Below, one piece after another: positions 1-11,834 of a stretch of 64,000 nucleotides of DNA. The notes below the pieces were generated by a model. It did not search any database, was not told where the DNA came from, and saw only the letters and a program-made list of their open reading frames with translations. Source of the DNA: Schoenoplectus triqueter (Eukaryota; Streptophyta; Magnoliopsida; Poales; Cyperaceae); the NCBI GenBank assembly GCA_964058805.1, contig CAXKVV010000043.1, positions 310,001-374,000 on the forward strand. Direction: 5' to 3'. Both the position numbers and the translations under genes were made by a program. How positions within the stretch are numbered: position 1 is the first letter of the stretch; each line of letters opens with the position of its first letter.

Positions 1-1592
1 AATCATTAATTAACATGATTAATTTAATTAATTAATTATTAAATAATTAATTGATGCTTAGTCAATGGATAAAATTAAAAATAAAATTATCATAAAATTG
101 GTATGATTTGTGAGATTTTTATCAAATTTTGGTAAATTTTGAGCAAAAAAATCTTTTAAGAAAAATTCAAAATAAGAATTCTGAAGGAAATATAAAAAAA
201 AAACAACAACAAAGGGATTCATTTAATTCATGGACCAAACATGGGTGAGATCCACATGTCAGCAAAACTATTCTCCTGGCTTGTATTAAACCCCTGTCAT
301 CGACTTGGTTCACTGTGAACTAAGCTCACTCAACGCAAACACAACCTTTCTCCCCTTTAATCTCTCTCTTGCTCCACAATAGAAACCTCTCCCAATTCTT
401 CTTTGTTCTTCCTCTTGTTTGTTCGACAACCAAATAAAAGAGAGATTGAGAGACTAAACTGATCGATAAAAAATATAAATTTCCAACCAAATTCACAACT
501 AAGAACTCAATTTCACTAGATATCGGGGTCAATTTTAAGAAAATCAGAGGAATTTGGGAGGATCTAAAAAACTCGGATAAAACTCATCTCATCACCGACC
601 GATTTCGATTTGCAAACCGTAGCGAAAAGCTCTAGGATTAGGTTGTACGAAATGATGATAATGAATAGACCTCAGTCGTTCCCATGCTTTTTCTAGAATT
701 TTCGGTTCATTATTTTTTTTCATTTTCGTGGCAGACGCCATCTTTCTTACTTCTCGTCTCGCCATTAATATTTGCTCCAAGCTGCTCAACTCTCACCTCT
801 CTTTTTCTCTATCGATTTATGTTCTGATTTGGCTTCTGGCATCTAACTCAGAAATAATATCCACTATATGATCTTAATTTCTCTTTTTCTTAGTTTGTTT
901 TCTTGCATGTAATCAGGTAAGTATGATTTATTACTTCAATTTGTCATCTGAAAGCCTGAAAAGGAGTGCATGCAAGATGATTTCAAATTCGCTATAAGCA
1001 ACACCAGAGAACAGAGAAGAGAAGGGGAAAAAGAAAATTGCATCGTCGGAATTTGAAATCGCTTTAAACTAAATCGATCAAGCGATCTTACATATCTATG
1101 ACTATGAGCGGTCTTCCCGCACCGGACTCCGACTAGCCATAGAAGGAACCCCGCCAACTTCTTTCATTCAGCATGCTAAACTTATTTTACACAAAACTTA
1201 ATTCCATTTTCTCTTGTTACTTGTCAAAAAGTTGAACATCATACAAATATGAGCCCAAATATAGTGCCCGTCCATATCAGCTATAAGCCCATGAAATTAT
1301 AGCAAGTCAAATTTTACTATGATGAGAAATTCAATGTCCAGCCTCATTCCGTGCTCGTGCTTTTATTAGGAAAAAAAACGTGTAAACCTTGGTTAGACAT
1401 CTTATTTCTTCTTTTTACTCTTTAAGGCACCAATTCGGTTGGAAATATGTAATTTTTAGACTTTTTCTATGATTGTACTAGCCATCTAAAGGACATATTC
1501 CTTCAAATTTTCTACATACCGTCTAGCTTCTCTGAGTATTAAAGTTTGTTGTTCTTGATATAGTTCATTTTTAGATAAATATAGAGATTTAT
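1..1592. other. Intergenic AT-rich sequence, no gene recognised
   Basis: Only short open frames occur here (at most about 70 codons), none with a recognisable domain or convincing splice structure. A run of TTAATTAA-like words opens the window. No transposon end was identified. Confidence 0.5.
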
Positions 1593-2654
1593 TGTCACAC
1601 CCTAAAATAATTAAAACGGATTAGGGATGATTAATCCCGCCACGTACGTACGACGACGTGCGTACGGAAGGCTCAATAAATAAAATATAATAAACACACA
1701 ATAAACAAAACAATAATAATACAAAATAAGCGCAGTCCAAAATAATCAGTACGGTACAACACCTGACATCGGCGGTGACTGACTCCATCGAAATGGGCAG
1801 CAAAATCAATCAAATAAATACCTAAAAGAAAGAAATAAATCTGATAATCCCCAGGAGACCTAAACCAAAACTACACATCTCACATGTAGATGCGGCGAAG
1901 TACGTCTGTCATCACGCAGGACTGCTCTTAGCACTCTCTCCATGAAAATTCCGTACCTAAAAACTTAGATCCCACAACCACAGTGGAAATGTGAGTAATT
2001 TAAAATCACTCAGTATGAATTTAGATCCAGCCTTAAAATTTGATCTTCATTCTTAGACTGGACCCAAATACCAGCACTGATGTTTTAAAAATACATATTT
2101 GTAAAAGTTTGTGTATGGATACATAAATATAATTATTTATTATAAACCTTATACATTTATGTAATCTTAAAAAAATAATGTGCAATATGTAAATTATCTA
2201 CATGCAATGACATGAGATGATAAGGAATTTCCGAAATAGAAAATATATGAAAATAGTATAAGATATATATAATACGAGATGAAAGCATCCATAATAAAAC
2301 TCCGGTTTATAAATTACTAGGTCCATCCTCAAGCGGGCGCCATCAGTGTCCCAACTTACGAACTTGAGACTTACCTAAGCGGACGCCACCAGCGACCCAA
2401 CTTATGAAATTAGATTTTTTTGTTTATGTGGGCACCAATACCCAACCTAAACGAGAATAAATTCGATCTCCCGGGGTGATATCTCCCTAGGAGAGTGGAC
2501 GGCTAGAAAGCACGTACTCTAGTATACTGAACCTGATAATCTACCTCACAATAATAAGCAAATGAAAAAATGTACGACCTCAGTTGCCATATTGAAGTAA
2601 GGATATAACTATCCGTAAAAGAGAAAGGGATATATAAATAAAATGGGAGACTCG

Positions 2655-2766
2655 TTGTACCAATCAGGGACCAAAAGAGAGCTCCCGACTTTCTTTGTAC
2701 CAATCAGGGGCCAAAAGAGAGCTCCCTACATTCTCTGTACCAACCAGAGGCCAAAGAAGAAAGTCC
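2655..2766. repeat. 40-bp tandem repeat, about 2.8 copies
   Basis: The word TGTACCAATCAGGG recurs at 2656, 2696 and (diverged) 2736, an exact 40-bp spacing, each copy followed by CCAAAAGAGAGCTCCC or a variant. It lies inside the putative LTR and is the kind of internal repeat often seen in LTR U3 regions. Confidence 0.8.
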
Positions 2767-2905
2767 TTCGGACATATCGAGATCTCTAATAAGCTAGCTA
2801 AATAATAATATAATAAAGCGAAATAGAATCCAAAACTTAATATGACCCGCACACACTAAATACTAAAGGCCGAATCCTAATCATTTAATTCAATTTGAGA
2901 AAGTA

Positions 2906-2906
2906 A

Positions 2907-2955
<49 letters not shown>
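2906..2955. repeat. (ATA)n microsatellite
   Basis: About sixteen uninterrupted ATA/AAT units within the putative LTR. A similar but shorter ATT tract lies near 4206-4235. Confidence 0.9.
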
Positions 2956-4533
2956 TTGATCAAAATAAAAAACTCTTGTGGCACCGCCGAACTCATCAAG
3001 TGATGAGACCTGATGAATAATCGACAGGTTGAGGTACTCAGATACACTCAGACCAAGAGGTCCCACAGATGAAACCAACACCGTATGCAACCCGTTGGTC
3101 TAGTTATATAAAATAATCTCAAACTGAGATCACCCGGCCCGTCTCTCAACACTCTCATATAATATTATACATATTTATCTATATATTTTACTTAATTATT
3201 TAATATTTATAATAATAATATTTTAATCCTAATAAATATAATCTATTAGTTTATTTATATCTTAACCTAAACCTAACCCGAGACTAATTCTCGAGTCCTA
3301 ATCCTATTCCTATCGACGTGTAAAATGACATGAGATGACATACGGATGCGGTTGGCCCAAAATTATGGTTAAAATACTGAATGCAAATGACAAGTCAAAT
3401 ATGGGTCTCTAAAATTGTATTTGGACTAAAAATACCGTAATTTGATTTATTTTTGAAAATAGAACAGTTTGGGTTTTGAGTTCCTAATTCTGAAGAGAGA
3501 AAATTAAATCCTAGGAATCCATATTTGGGAGTGCTGGTGAGGATCACGAAGCTGCTCTACTCCGGAGGCAGGTCGCCCATCTCGAGATCGCTCGTCTCGG
3601 GGTTGGGATCGGCCTCGTACTTCGTGAGTGGATCCGAGTCAACTATATCACCTATTATCAATTTAATTAAGTATTTATTAGTTTAACGTAAATTATTTTA
3701 TAATTTATACTTAATTTATAAATGAAGTCTCGATTAACGTTCATTTCAATTTAGTGTCTTTTTCCATAAAATTTGACAGCATCTCTGCTGAAATTATAAG
3801 GTGTCAGAATTTTTATTTATTATATTTTTATCAATTTTATTAGGTTTATCGTTTAATCCTTTTATACATATTTTCTTGAGTTTTGACAAGAAACCGTCAT
3901 TTAATTAATCATTATTTTCAGTGTGCGTTGGGAGTCGAGAAGTCTGATATTGTTCGTTCGGTAAGTGATCAGTGGCAAAATTACATACACAGATTTAATC
4001 AAGACACATAATTACAAACAACATTTAAGAATCCATTTTATTCATTTTAAACCGGTTACATTTATAATTATAACAGAATAAAGAAATTAAAATTAATTTT
4101 AAACAAATGGAGAAATTGATTAATATATGCATATGATATTTATTAATATTGTTCAATTATTTAAATAGAGAAATTGATTAATATATATTTATAATATTTT
4201 TTATAGTTATTATTATTATTATTATTATTATTATTGTATTATTAAAAATAAATAAATTGATTAATATATATATTATAATATTTATTATTATTATTTTTAT
4301 TATTTAAGAATAGAGAAATTAATTAATATATATTTTATAATATAAATTATTATTATATTTTAATTATTATTTTATAAATCTTAATTATTTATATTATATT
4401 CTTTAATTATATTTTATTTTATATATTAATATTATTTTATAAATTAAAAACTATGTTATATGAAACTATGTTATATTCTTTAAGTTTACGTATTAGTTCA
4501 TGGATACCGCCTAACGTTTCGGGGCGGCTTCCA

Positions 4534-5733
4534 ATTATTTAATCATATTTTTAGATTAGTCATCTTTAATATCTTGGGACTTTTAATTTATTGGACCTTA
4601 CTTAATTATTTCTGATCCTAATTAAATTTTAGTTATTTACAAACCATTAGTCGGCCCAATCAGATTTCTAATTATTCTTAAGTCCATATTATTTAGTTTC
4701 GGCCTAATTCTCTTCTCACTATAATTTAATCCAAATTCCTTAATATTTAACTTAGGCCCAATTAGTCACAACCCAACCGGCCACATTACAAAAGCCCAAT
4801 TACAGAAATAATTCTCACAAGGCAACAAGCACAATAAGACAATAAAAATCGAGCAACAGAGGGATAAGGCCACAGACACAAGCAAGCAAGTACCAGATTA
4901 CACAACTAAGGCAACAATGGGGCACAGATCAAACCAGTGCCAACAACAACACAACAACCCAACAAGCCATCACAATACAAACAATATGGGAGAAGGCTGG
5001 TACCAGCACGTGCGATACCAGCAGTAGCACAAGGGCAACCGACCATCCTAATGCACAGGGACAGAGCAACAGGGTCAGACAAGCACATAAAACAACCTCA
5101 TATATTGGCAAAACAACCATAGGTCTGACTGGTACCAGTCGTCCAGTACCAGCAGCACAAATAAACTAGCAAAGCAAGCAAACCAGCAACACGAACCGAG
5201 CTAGAATTTTTTTACCAGCAAAGAAACCAAGACAGACACAAGCACAAAGCAAATCAAGCAAACTAGTAACATATAAACCATTAACAGATAAACTAGCACA
5301 GACAACACAAAGCAAATCAAACAAGCAACCGAGCTAGCAAAACCCATTCACAGCACATTCATACAAGCAACAAGCATCTCACAAGAGGGAAAAATAAACT
5401 AGGGTTTACCAGTTTAGAGAGAAATCAGGTCAGCGAGCAAGAAAATCAAGGCTAGCATGAGCAAAGCGTAGGCCTCCTCTCTTGATTTTGGCCACCACCT
5501 CTTTCCTCCCCTTTGAATCTCTTTTTGTTCTTATCCGTTTTTATCGGTTCAATTTTTAGATTTTTAAATTTCAGCACATGAGAGCAGCAAATGGGGAGAG
5601 AAGAGGAGCACACACAAACTTTATAGAGGTGACAAAGGCAGTATGTGAGGGAGAAAGGTGTGCAATGGTCATGGGATATGACCGATTAGGGTTGACGGGA
5701 GAGAGGGGTTGTCAGGGGGGGAAGGGTCAAGTG
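4534..5733. other. Strand-asymmetric CA-rich block, no gene recognised
   Basis: From about 4780 to 5420 the plus strand is dominated by C and A and is full of short recurring words (ACCAGC, AAGCAA, CAACAC). The short frames it opens on both strands are low-complexity and have no domain. From 5460 to 5570 the strand turns pyrimidine-rich, and 5578-5730 is purine-rich. It may be the leader or LTR of a decayed retroelement read on the minus strand, but no terminal repeats or TSD were found. Confidence 0.4.
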
Positions 5734-6880
5734 GTAGTCAGTAGTGTATTAAAATCGGGACGGGTCGGGATGGGTTATGGCGGGTCGGCGGGTTTTGGCA
5801 GGACGGGTCGGGACGGGTTAACGGGTTTTCACGGGATAAGTTAGGACAGGTCCATTTTGGGGGGTTTGGCCGCGATCCGTCCTATACCAGTTGGGTCGGA
5901 TGGATCAGCGGGTCGGGACGGGTCGAGTCCAAGGGCGGGGCGGGTCGGGTCGGCGGGTCTAATTTTTTTTTCTAAAATTTCAAAAATTTCAAAAATTCTA
6001 AAAATTTCGAAAAATTAAAAAATAATTATTAAAAATATTTAAAATATATAACAACTTATATTCTTGACCAAAAAAATATTTTATTTTTTTATCATTTTTG
6101 TTCAAAGTTAAAAAAATAATCAAAAAATTCAAATAAATTCTAAAAAAATGTAAAAATCTGAAAATATTTATTTAAAAATTAAATATAATCTTAAATGATA
6201 TGACTTAAAATAAATTTAAATACAAATTTTAAATGAAATAATTTAAGTAAAAAATTAAATAAAATCTTAAAGAATTGGAATAAAATGATAGAATTTTAAA
6301 AAAAGTGAGGAAAAAAAATTTAAATATCATAAAAATTAAAATAAATGAGTTAAAAATAAAGTTACCCTCCTCTTTTATTCCGCGTTTAGCACCGGCTATG
6401 TAATACATAGGCGAAGTTCTAACTTTTTTTTTTGGTTAGTAAAGTTTATTAAAAAAAATCAAATAAGGATTGTAAATGCTAGAAAAATAATAAAAATGGG
6501 AAAAAATAAAGAATATAAGTGTTTAAAAATATCATCTAAAAATTCAAGTTCATATACCATAGATTATTTTCTGGCATACCATCTGAGTCTCCATCCGCTT
6601 CTGTCATAAATTCACCGGATGATTATTCTACGGGTGCATGTTGATTACGTTGTTCTACATCAAACCAATCTTTCAAGCATACGAGTCGTTCGAATGTCTT
6701 TGCACCCAATCTGCTACGTTTATCTGTTAGTATCCTATTTGCTGAACTAAAACAGGATTCAGAAGGGACAGTTGACACGGACACGACAAATATATCATGT
6801 GCCATCATGGCGAGAGTTGGGTATGCAACTTCATGGCGACAGTTGACCCGGTCGAGTTTTTTTAAAACTCTAGTAGTCAG
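5734..6880 (-). mobile_element. Deleted hAT transposon with perfect 8-bp TSD
   Basis: The element proper is 5742-6872 (1131 bp). It starts TAGTGTATTAAAA and ends TTTTAAAACTCTA, an imperfect terminal inverted repeat of hAT type. Both sides carry the same 8 bp, GTAGTCAG (5734-5741 and 6873-6880), the hAT TSD length. The left subterminal region is packed with GGGTCGGG/GGGACGGG repeats, as in the larger relative at 45513-48460. Only the C-terminal end of a transposase remains, on the minus strand, so it is an internal-deletion derivative that would need a transposase supplied in trans. Confidence 0.9.
6623..6808 (-). pseudogene. hAT transposase C-terminal dimerisation fragment
   Basis: The minus strand encodes about 60 residues with the hATC signature: SESCFSSANRILTD followed by RSRLGAKTFERLVCLKDW. 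This is the RICESLEEPER/DAYSLEEPER-like dimerisation region. Everything upstream (BED finger, RNase-H-like catalytic core) is missing, replaced within tens of bases by the right end of the element. It cannot be functional. The same region in the larger copy at 46168-46722 is very similar. Confidence 0.9.
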
Positions 6881-8033
6881 TAGGGAAAATCAGAAGAAAA
6901 ATCCCCTCGAAGGAGAGAGGCAGCGAGATCTATCGCCGAGAGAGAGAGAGAGAGAGAACGAGATAGTCGACAGGCTCGAGGGAAAAAGAAAAGAGTGAAA
7001 GGTGAGGGCACGGGAGAGTGACAGAGAGAGGGTGAGAGAGAGATTTAATGAAGAGTGAGAGAGAGATTTACTGAAGAGTGAGATGGACTGATGGTGAGAG
7101 AGAAAAATTGAGATTTGTTGTGGCCGAAGATTTATGGTTTTCGGTGTGGTAATCAAAATTTTGGGTTATAATTATCATTTGTTTTAATCATTAAAATTTG
7201 ATTTAAATTTTTATATTAACATTAAACTGTCATCAATTGCCCTCCTATTCAAGGATATTCGAGTTTTATTTTATTAATAAAAATATTTAATTTAAATATA
7301 TTTAGTAGAAGTTTGATTTATATATAACAGTTTTTTTATTTAATTTATATATATATAATATATTATTTAGATATTTTTATTTAAATCGTCAATAATTAGT
7401 AAAGTTAATTATTTATTGTTAGCTTTATTTATTTATTTATATATATTTTTTCTTAATTGTTGGTTTAAATAATTGATAATTGTGTTAATTAGTTTTAATT
7501 ATTATCTTAATTATTATTATTACTTCGTTAAATTTCGTAGTTTAACACTTATGTTTTATGTTAAGTGTATAATAAGTAAAATCTGATAAATTTCAGGTCT
7601 CCTCTGTAATTTGTGTATTTTGACATTTCAACAGCGTACTTGTGAAAAAAAAAATGAATTATGTGGAAGTTGTTGGGGGCAATTTTTGCTGGCTAGATTA
7701 TGTTTCTTCTGTTTTGTAATTTTAGTAGCGTTCTCTATGTTGTAATAGTTTCAGTATCACATTTGGTACTCGAACAGAGTGTTGGAAACGAAGTAGATAA
7801 TTCAATTAGGATGCTAATAAAAACAAAATTTGCAACTAGGCTGATCATTTTTTCCTTTTATGTTTGATCTAGGCTCGCATATGGGTCCGTCAAACTTGGA
7901 TTTGGTGTGAAAGAAAATAATTGAACTCAACTAATACTTGATTCTAGAATTTTTTTTTGCTTATTTGTGAAAACCAGTGATATCAGTTAATATTTAATTA
8001 TAGAAAGAAATTCTTTTATTTTTTTACTGTATG
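6881..8033. other. GA-rich then AT-rich intergenic sequence
   Basis: 6881-7110 is purine-rich with GA runs (GAGAGAGAGAGA near 6941-6957 and several AGAGTGAGAGAGAGATTTA copies). 7130-8030 is AT-rich with short poly-T and TTATTA tracts. No gene or element end was recognised. Confidence 0.5.
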
Positions 8034-8330
8034 ATTATTTATAGAGGTGGCAGAACCCGACCCGACCAGAGAAACCCGCCTGACCCGCTCGGACCCGAAC
8101 CCGACCCAACCTAATTTTTAAAGAAAGTCAAATTGACCCGACCCGATCCGAACCCGACCCAACCCGACCCGACCCTAGATCAAATGGCTTTTAATCCAAT
8201 CGAAATCTATCAACGATATGAAAAAACACAACATATAAATTGACCCGACCCGGCCCGACCCTGACCTGACCCGGCCCGACCCGAACCCGAACCCGACCCG
8301 ACCCGCCCGATTGCCACCTCTAATTATTTA
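8034..8330. mobile_element. 281-bp hAT MITE made of CCCGACC repeats, perfect TSD
   Basis: The element is 8042-8322. It starts TAGAGGTGGCA and ends TGCCACCTCTA, an exact 11-bp terminal inverted repeat. The flanking 8-mers are identical, ATTATTTA (8034-8041 and 8323-8330). Almost all of the interior is CCCGACCCG/CCCGACCC repeats around a short AT-rich centre, so it amounts to the subterminal repeats of a hAT element without a gene. Its terminal sequence differs from the hAT at 5742-6872. Confidence 0.92.
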
Positions 8331-9661
8331 TTTGTTGGCATAGTTGTTTGTCATGATTTATTCAACTGACATGAATTTTGAGTGGTTGAATTTCTCAATA
8401 AAATATATCATTTAGTTATATTAAAGTTAGGAACATATAATTATTTTTAGAAATAAAATTGTCTTGCACAATTATTTTCAAAAATAAAAAAGTCCTGCAC
8501 AATGGACGGGTTCGCTACTAGTTTGTATCAAAGTATATGTATGTTATAGCTAGGCATGTATAGGCATTTAAATTTGTTTGTTAGTAAGAAAATTTGTGAG
8601 CTACTCGATGAACTTTATAAGTTCGATAACTTTGTTAGATACACTTCGCATTTGCAATGGCAAATATAATAGCATGGAACAAGGTACGCCAAATATGTTA
8701 TCAGAACTGGGCCAACTGGCAACGCATGCAGCAATTAACGCCATGCGTACCGTACAGAAACCACCACCTTATCAACAAATTTGTACGTTCACTGAACCTG
8801 GACGGGTGTGGATATTCTCATTCTGCTTGTGTTGTGTGTTAATAACTTATATGATGACACATGCTTCAATGAACTTGGACGTTATTTTTCCCCATTTGAG
8901 CTTTAATGTATTTGGACGCTTTAACGATATTTCTGTATAAAATTTATTTTGAAACTTAACTTTTTCTTTCAAAACATTAATTTTCTTTATTCTTTATTTT
9001 TATAAGGCTAATTCTGCGATGAATAGAAAGAAATACCGTAAATTTATTAATTGATGGCAATGATTTTTACTCATCAACCTCTCTTCTTTAATCACACTCA
9101 ATTTTTTTTTATCTTAACCATCAAATACTAAAAAATTATACCGATTCATAGCAGAACTCCCTTTTTATAATCAGATTTAAGAAAAAATATAATATTTCTA
9201 AAAAAGGAGGGTTCACTTGGACAGTGGTTATTTTGATAATTTTAACATTTTTTTCTTAAATAAACTGCATAAAAAAATAAAAGGGCATTTCTAAATGGGA
9301 GTTGATATACATAAGCATTCATTGATATTGTCATCAATGCAATCTTAATTAAGAATATTATATGAGTTATACATCTTAATGAATTCATTATACTGCTCAT
9401 TTTTTTATCGTACTTTCATTATCCATATTAAGTAAGTTATTATATATTAACGATATCAACTAAGTACTATACAAAATGAATGGTATAATAAAATTATTAA
9501 CATGCATAATAACTTTATATCATTTGCATAATAACCTATAGAGTTTCGATGACTGTATATATCAACAAGGGTAACACTGTAATATATATATTTTTAATTT
9601 ATAGTTTGTTGGGATTAAAATTTCAAGTAATTTAAGTGTTATTCAAAATTATATATATATA
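8331..9661. other. Intergenic, one unexplained 120-codon frame
   Basis: A plus-strand open frame at 8578-8940 (120 codons) has no recognisable domain, and its base composition is slightly less AT-rich than its surroundings. Other frames there also read without obvious homology. The rest is AT-rich with TTAAT-type words. I do not call a gene. Confidence 0.35.
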
Positions 9662-10014
9662 AGTAAAGATACTGTGAGTTTAACTCAAAAAGTATATCAA
9701 ATTATCTTCAAATTTTAATTTATCATGCTCATTAAATTCTTTATATGAAAATCTTATGGGATGCAAAAATTTGGAGTGTTTTGAGATTTTTCAGTCATAA
9801 TTTTTAATTTTTGAAAATTAGCTCTAAAAAAATAATAAAATATTTAATATTGAACATCATTTTAAAAAATGAAAAATGATGACTTAAAAAGGTCAAAACA
9901 CTCCATTTTTTTTGCATCCCACAAGATTTTCATATAAACATTTTAATGAGTATGATAAATTAAAATTTAAAGATGATTTGATATACTTTTTGAGTTAAAT
10001 TCACGGTATCTTTA

Positions 10015-10016
<2 letters not shown>
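9662..10016. mobile_element. Foldback MITE, type I copy 1
   Basis: The left arm beginning AGTAAAGATACTGTGAG is the near reverse complement of the right arm ending CACGGTATCTTTACT. Complementarity runs about 150 bp inward on each side, with words such as TTTATATGAAAATCTT matching AAGATTTTCATATAAA. The element would fold into one long hairpin. It is flanked on both sides by TATATA microsatellites (about 9650 and 10017-10047). No open frame. Confidence 0.85.
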
Positions 10017-10048
<32 letters not shown>

Positions 10049-10051
<3 letters not shown>

Positions 10052-10463
10052 AGACTTTACGGTGCTTCACGAAGCAAAGAAGCGTTTTGCTTCAGTTTTA
10101 AATCTCATATACCGAAAGCTCAAAATATCAATCTAATTAATCTACAATAATCTAGATATTGAAAACTTATTGAATACCAAATTTTAATATTTTGGAGCTT
10201 TATAACTATTTTTTTATTTTTAAAAGATGACAATTTTGTAGGTGCACCTATCATTATTTTATTATTATTTTTGGAATATTTTAAAAATCCAAAAAAAATA
10301 GTTAGAAAGCTCCAAATGTAATCAAATTTGGTATTCAATAATATTTGAATATGTAGTTCATGTTGGGTGAATTAGATTTATAATTTGAACTTTGATTTTG
10401 TGAGATTTTTTAGGCCAAAACAAAACGTCTCTTTGTTTCGAGAAGCACCATAAGAGGTTTCTT
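10049..10463. mobile_element. Foldback MITE, type II
   Basis: The left end has TTACGGTGCTTCACGAAGC and the right end GAGAAGCACCATAAGAG, with further inverted matches inward (ATTGAATACCAAATTT against AAATTTGGTATTCAAT). It follows directly on a TA microsatellite. Its ends resemble the neighbouring foldback elements, which all carry a GGTGCTTY-nnn-AAGCACC motif. Confidence 0.75.
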
Positions 10464-10487
10464 TAGATGTGTGTGTGTCTGTGTGTG

Positions 10488-10912
10488 TGTGTATAGTTTG
10501 ACTATGGTACTACACGTAGCATGGATGATCCATGTGCTATGAATTGGTTCTTTAGAAAGTAAAAAATGATTATTGCTTTGGTAAGAGGTTTCATATCCTG
10601 ACAACTCAAACGGTTAATCTAAGTTTCTCAATAATTTCTTTATATCAAAATCTTACGGGATATTAAATTTCAAGATTTTTTTCAGATTTGTAACTATTTT
10701 TTAAATTATTTTTAAAAATAATTTAAAATAGCTAGAAAGCTCAAAACTCATGAAATTCAATATCCCACAAGATATTGATATAAAAAAATATTGAACAATT
10801 TAGATTGACCATTGAGCCGCTGGGATATAAAATTTCTTGCTGAAATAATAAGCATTTTTTTCTTTGTAATAGAAACACAAGAGGTTTTGTGCTTCGCGTA
10901 GCACCGCAACAT
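10488..10912. mobile_element. Foldback MITE, mosaic
   Basis: The left end (ACTATGGTACTACACGTAGC) matches the 11835-12220 type, while the interior arms (ATCTTACGGGATATTAAATT against GAAATTCAATATCCCACAAG) match the 10920-11333 type, and the right end has GTGCTTCGCGTAGCACCG. It looks like a recombinant or nested pair. A TG microsatellite abuts its left end. Confidence 0.6.
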
Positions 10913-10919
10913 CACTATA

Positions 10920-11333
10920 TATAGGGGTATGTTACGGTGCTTTACAAAGTAAAGATCCATTTTTACTTTGCATTGAGATTTTATATCCCGACGGCTCAAA
11001 TGGTCAATCTAAGTTGTTTAATAATTTTTTATGTTAAAATTTTATGGGATATGAAATTTCATTATTTTTTGAGCTTTCTAGCTATTTTTAAATTATTTTA
11101 AAATACAGCCCTAAAATAGACCATTTTTTATGTTAAACAAGACTATTTTTAAAAATAATTTAAAAAATAGCTAGAAAGTTAAAAAAAATCATGAAATTTA
11201 ATATCCCATAAGATTTTAATATAAAAAAATTATTGAGTAAGTTAGATTGACCATTTGACTGTCGATATATGAAATCTCAATGCAAAGTAAAAGCAGATTT
11301 TTACTTTACAAAGCACCATAACCTACCCCTATA
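10920..11333. mobile_element. Foldback MITE, type III copy 1
   Basis: It starts TATAGGGGTATGTTACGGTG and ends AGCACCATAACCTACCCCTA, with arms complementary for more than 120 bp (TTGCATTGAGATTTTATATC against ATATGAAATCTCAATGCAAA). A second copy lies at 13104-13521. It sits in TATATA tracts on both sides. Confidence 0.85.
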
Positions 11334-11360
11334 TATACACACACACATACATACATATAT

Positions 11361-11770
11361 GGAATTAGGTTATGATATTTTATAAAGCACAAGAGCGTTG
11401 TGTGTTTTGCGCTATATTATTAATTTTAAATAAAAAATAACCGATCCAAACTGCTCAATCTAATCTTCATATCAAAATATATTAGTAAACCAAATTTTAT
11501 ATTTTTTTGGAATTCATTTGCTATTTTTTTTTTGAATAGGGGGAAAACCATCATTTTTGGATGAACCAGAATTCTTAGATCAAGTCATTTTCTCCTCATC
11601 AGAAAAAATAGCAAAAAAGTTTTAAAAAAATATAAAATTTGATTTACTAATAGATTTTGATATGAAAATTAGATTGAACAGTTCAGATCGATTATTTCTG
11701 ACATAAAATTAAAAATAGAGCGCAAATCACACAAAGCCTTTGTGCTTTGCAAAGCACCATAGTCAGACTC
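11361..11770. mobile_element. Foldback MITE, type IV copy 1
   Basis: The ends are GGTTATGATATTTTATAAAG on the left and GCTTTGCAAAGCACCATAGT on the right. The internal arms include ATCAAAATATATTAGTAAAC against GATTTACTAATAGATTTTGA. A close copy lies 28 kb away at 39139-39535. A CATA microsatellite (11773-11808) follows the right end. Confidence 0.8.
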
Positions 11771-11772
11771 TA

Positions 11773-11778
11773 CATACA

Positions 11779-11815
<37 letters not shown>

Positions 11816-11832
11816 AGAGAGAGAAAGAAAGA
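11773..11832. repeat. (CATA)n then GA-rich microsatellite
   Basis: About nine CATA units followed by TATATATA and a GAGAGAAAGAAAGAGAG tract. It separates two foldback elements. Confidence 0.85.
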
Positions 11833-11834
11833 GA

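Larger units (their letters stand above)
1593..4533. mobile_element. Possible long solo LTR (Ty3/Gypsy-like), non-coding
   Basis: The segment begins with TGTCACACCC, a usual start of plant Gypsy LTRs, and may end at CA at 4532-4533 after a GTTTCGGGGCGG stretch that resembles a decayed LTR terminus. The flanking 5-mers are TTTAT (1588-1592) and ATTAT (4534-4538), four of five matching. No gag-pol reading frame lies inside. Exon-like pieces followed by GTGAGT (near 3624) and GTAAGT (near 3961) resemble the spliced-leader-like parts of long del/Tekay-type LTRs. It carries a 40-bp tandem repeat and an ATA microsatellite. The right border is uncertain. Confidence 0.4.

Noticed and set aside
592..789. 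65-codon minus-strand frame with a Lys/Arg/Glu-rich sequence
   Set aside because: Protein-like composition but no family I recognise, no splice partner and no promoter evidence. Not enough to call a gene.
5578..5844. 88-codon Gly/Arg-rich plus-strand frame
   Set aside because: It runs across the hAT left end into GGGACGGGTC subterminal repeats; the Gly-rich sequence is a product of those repeats.
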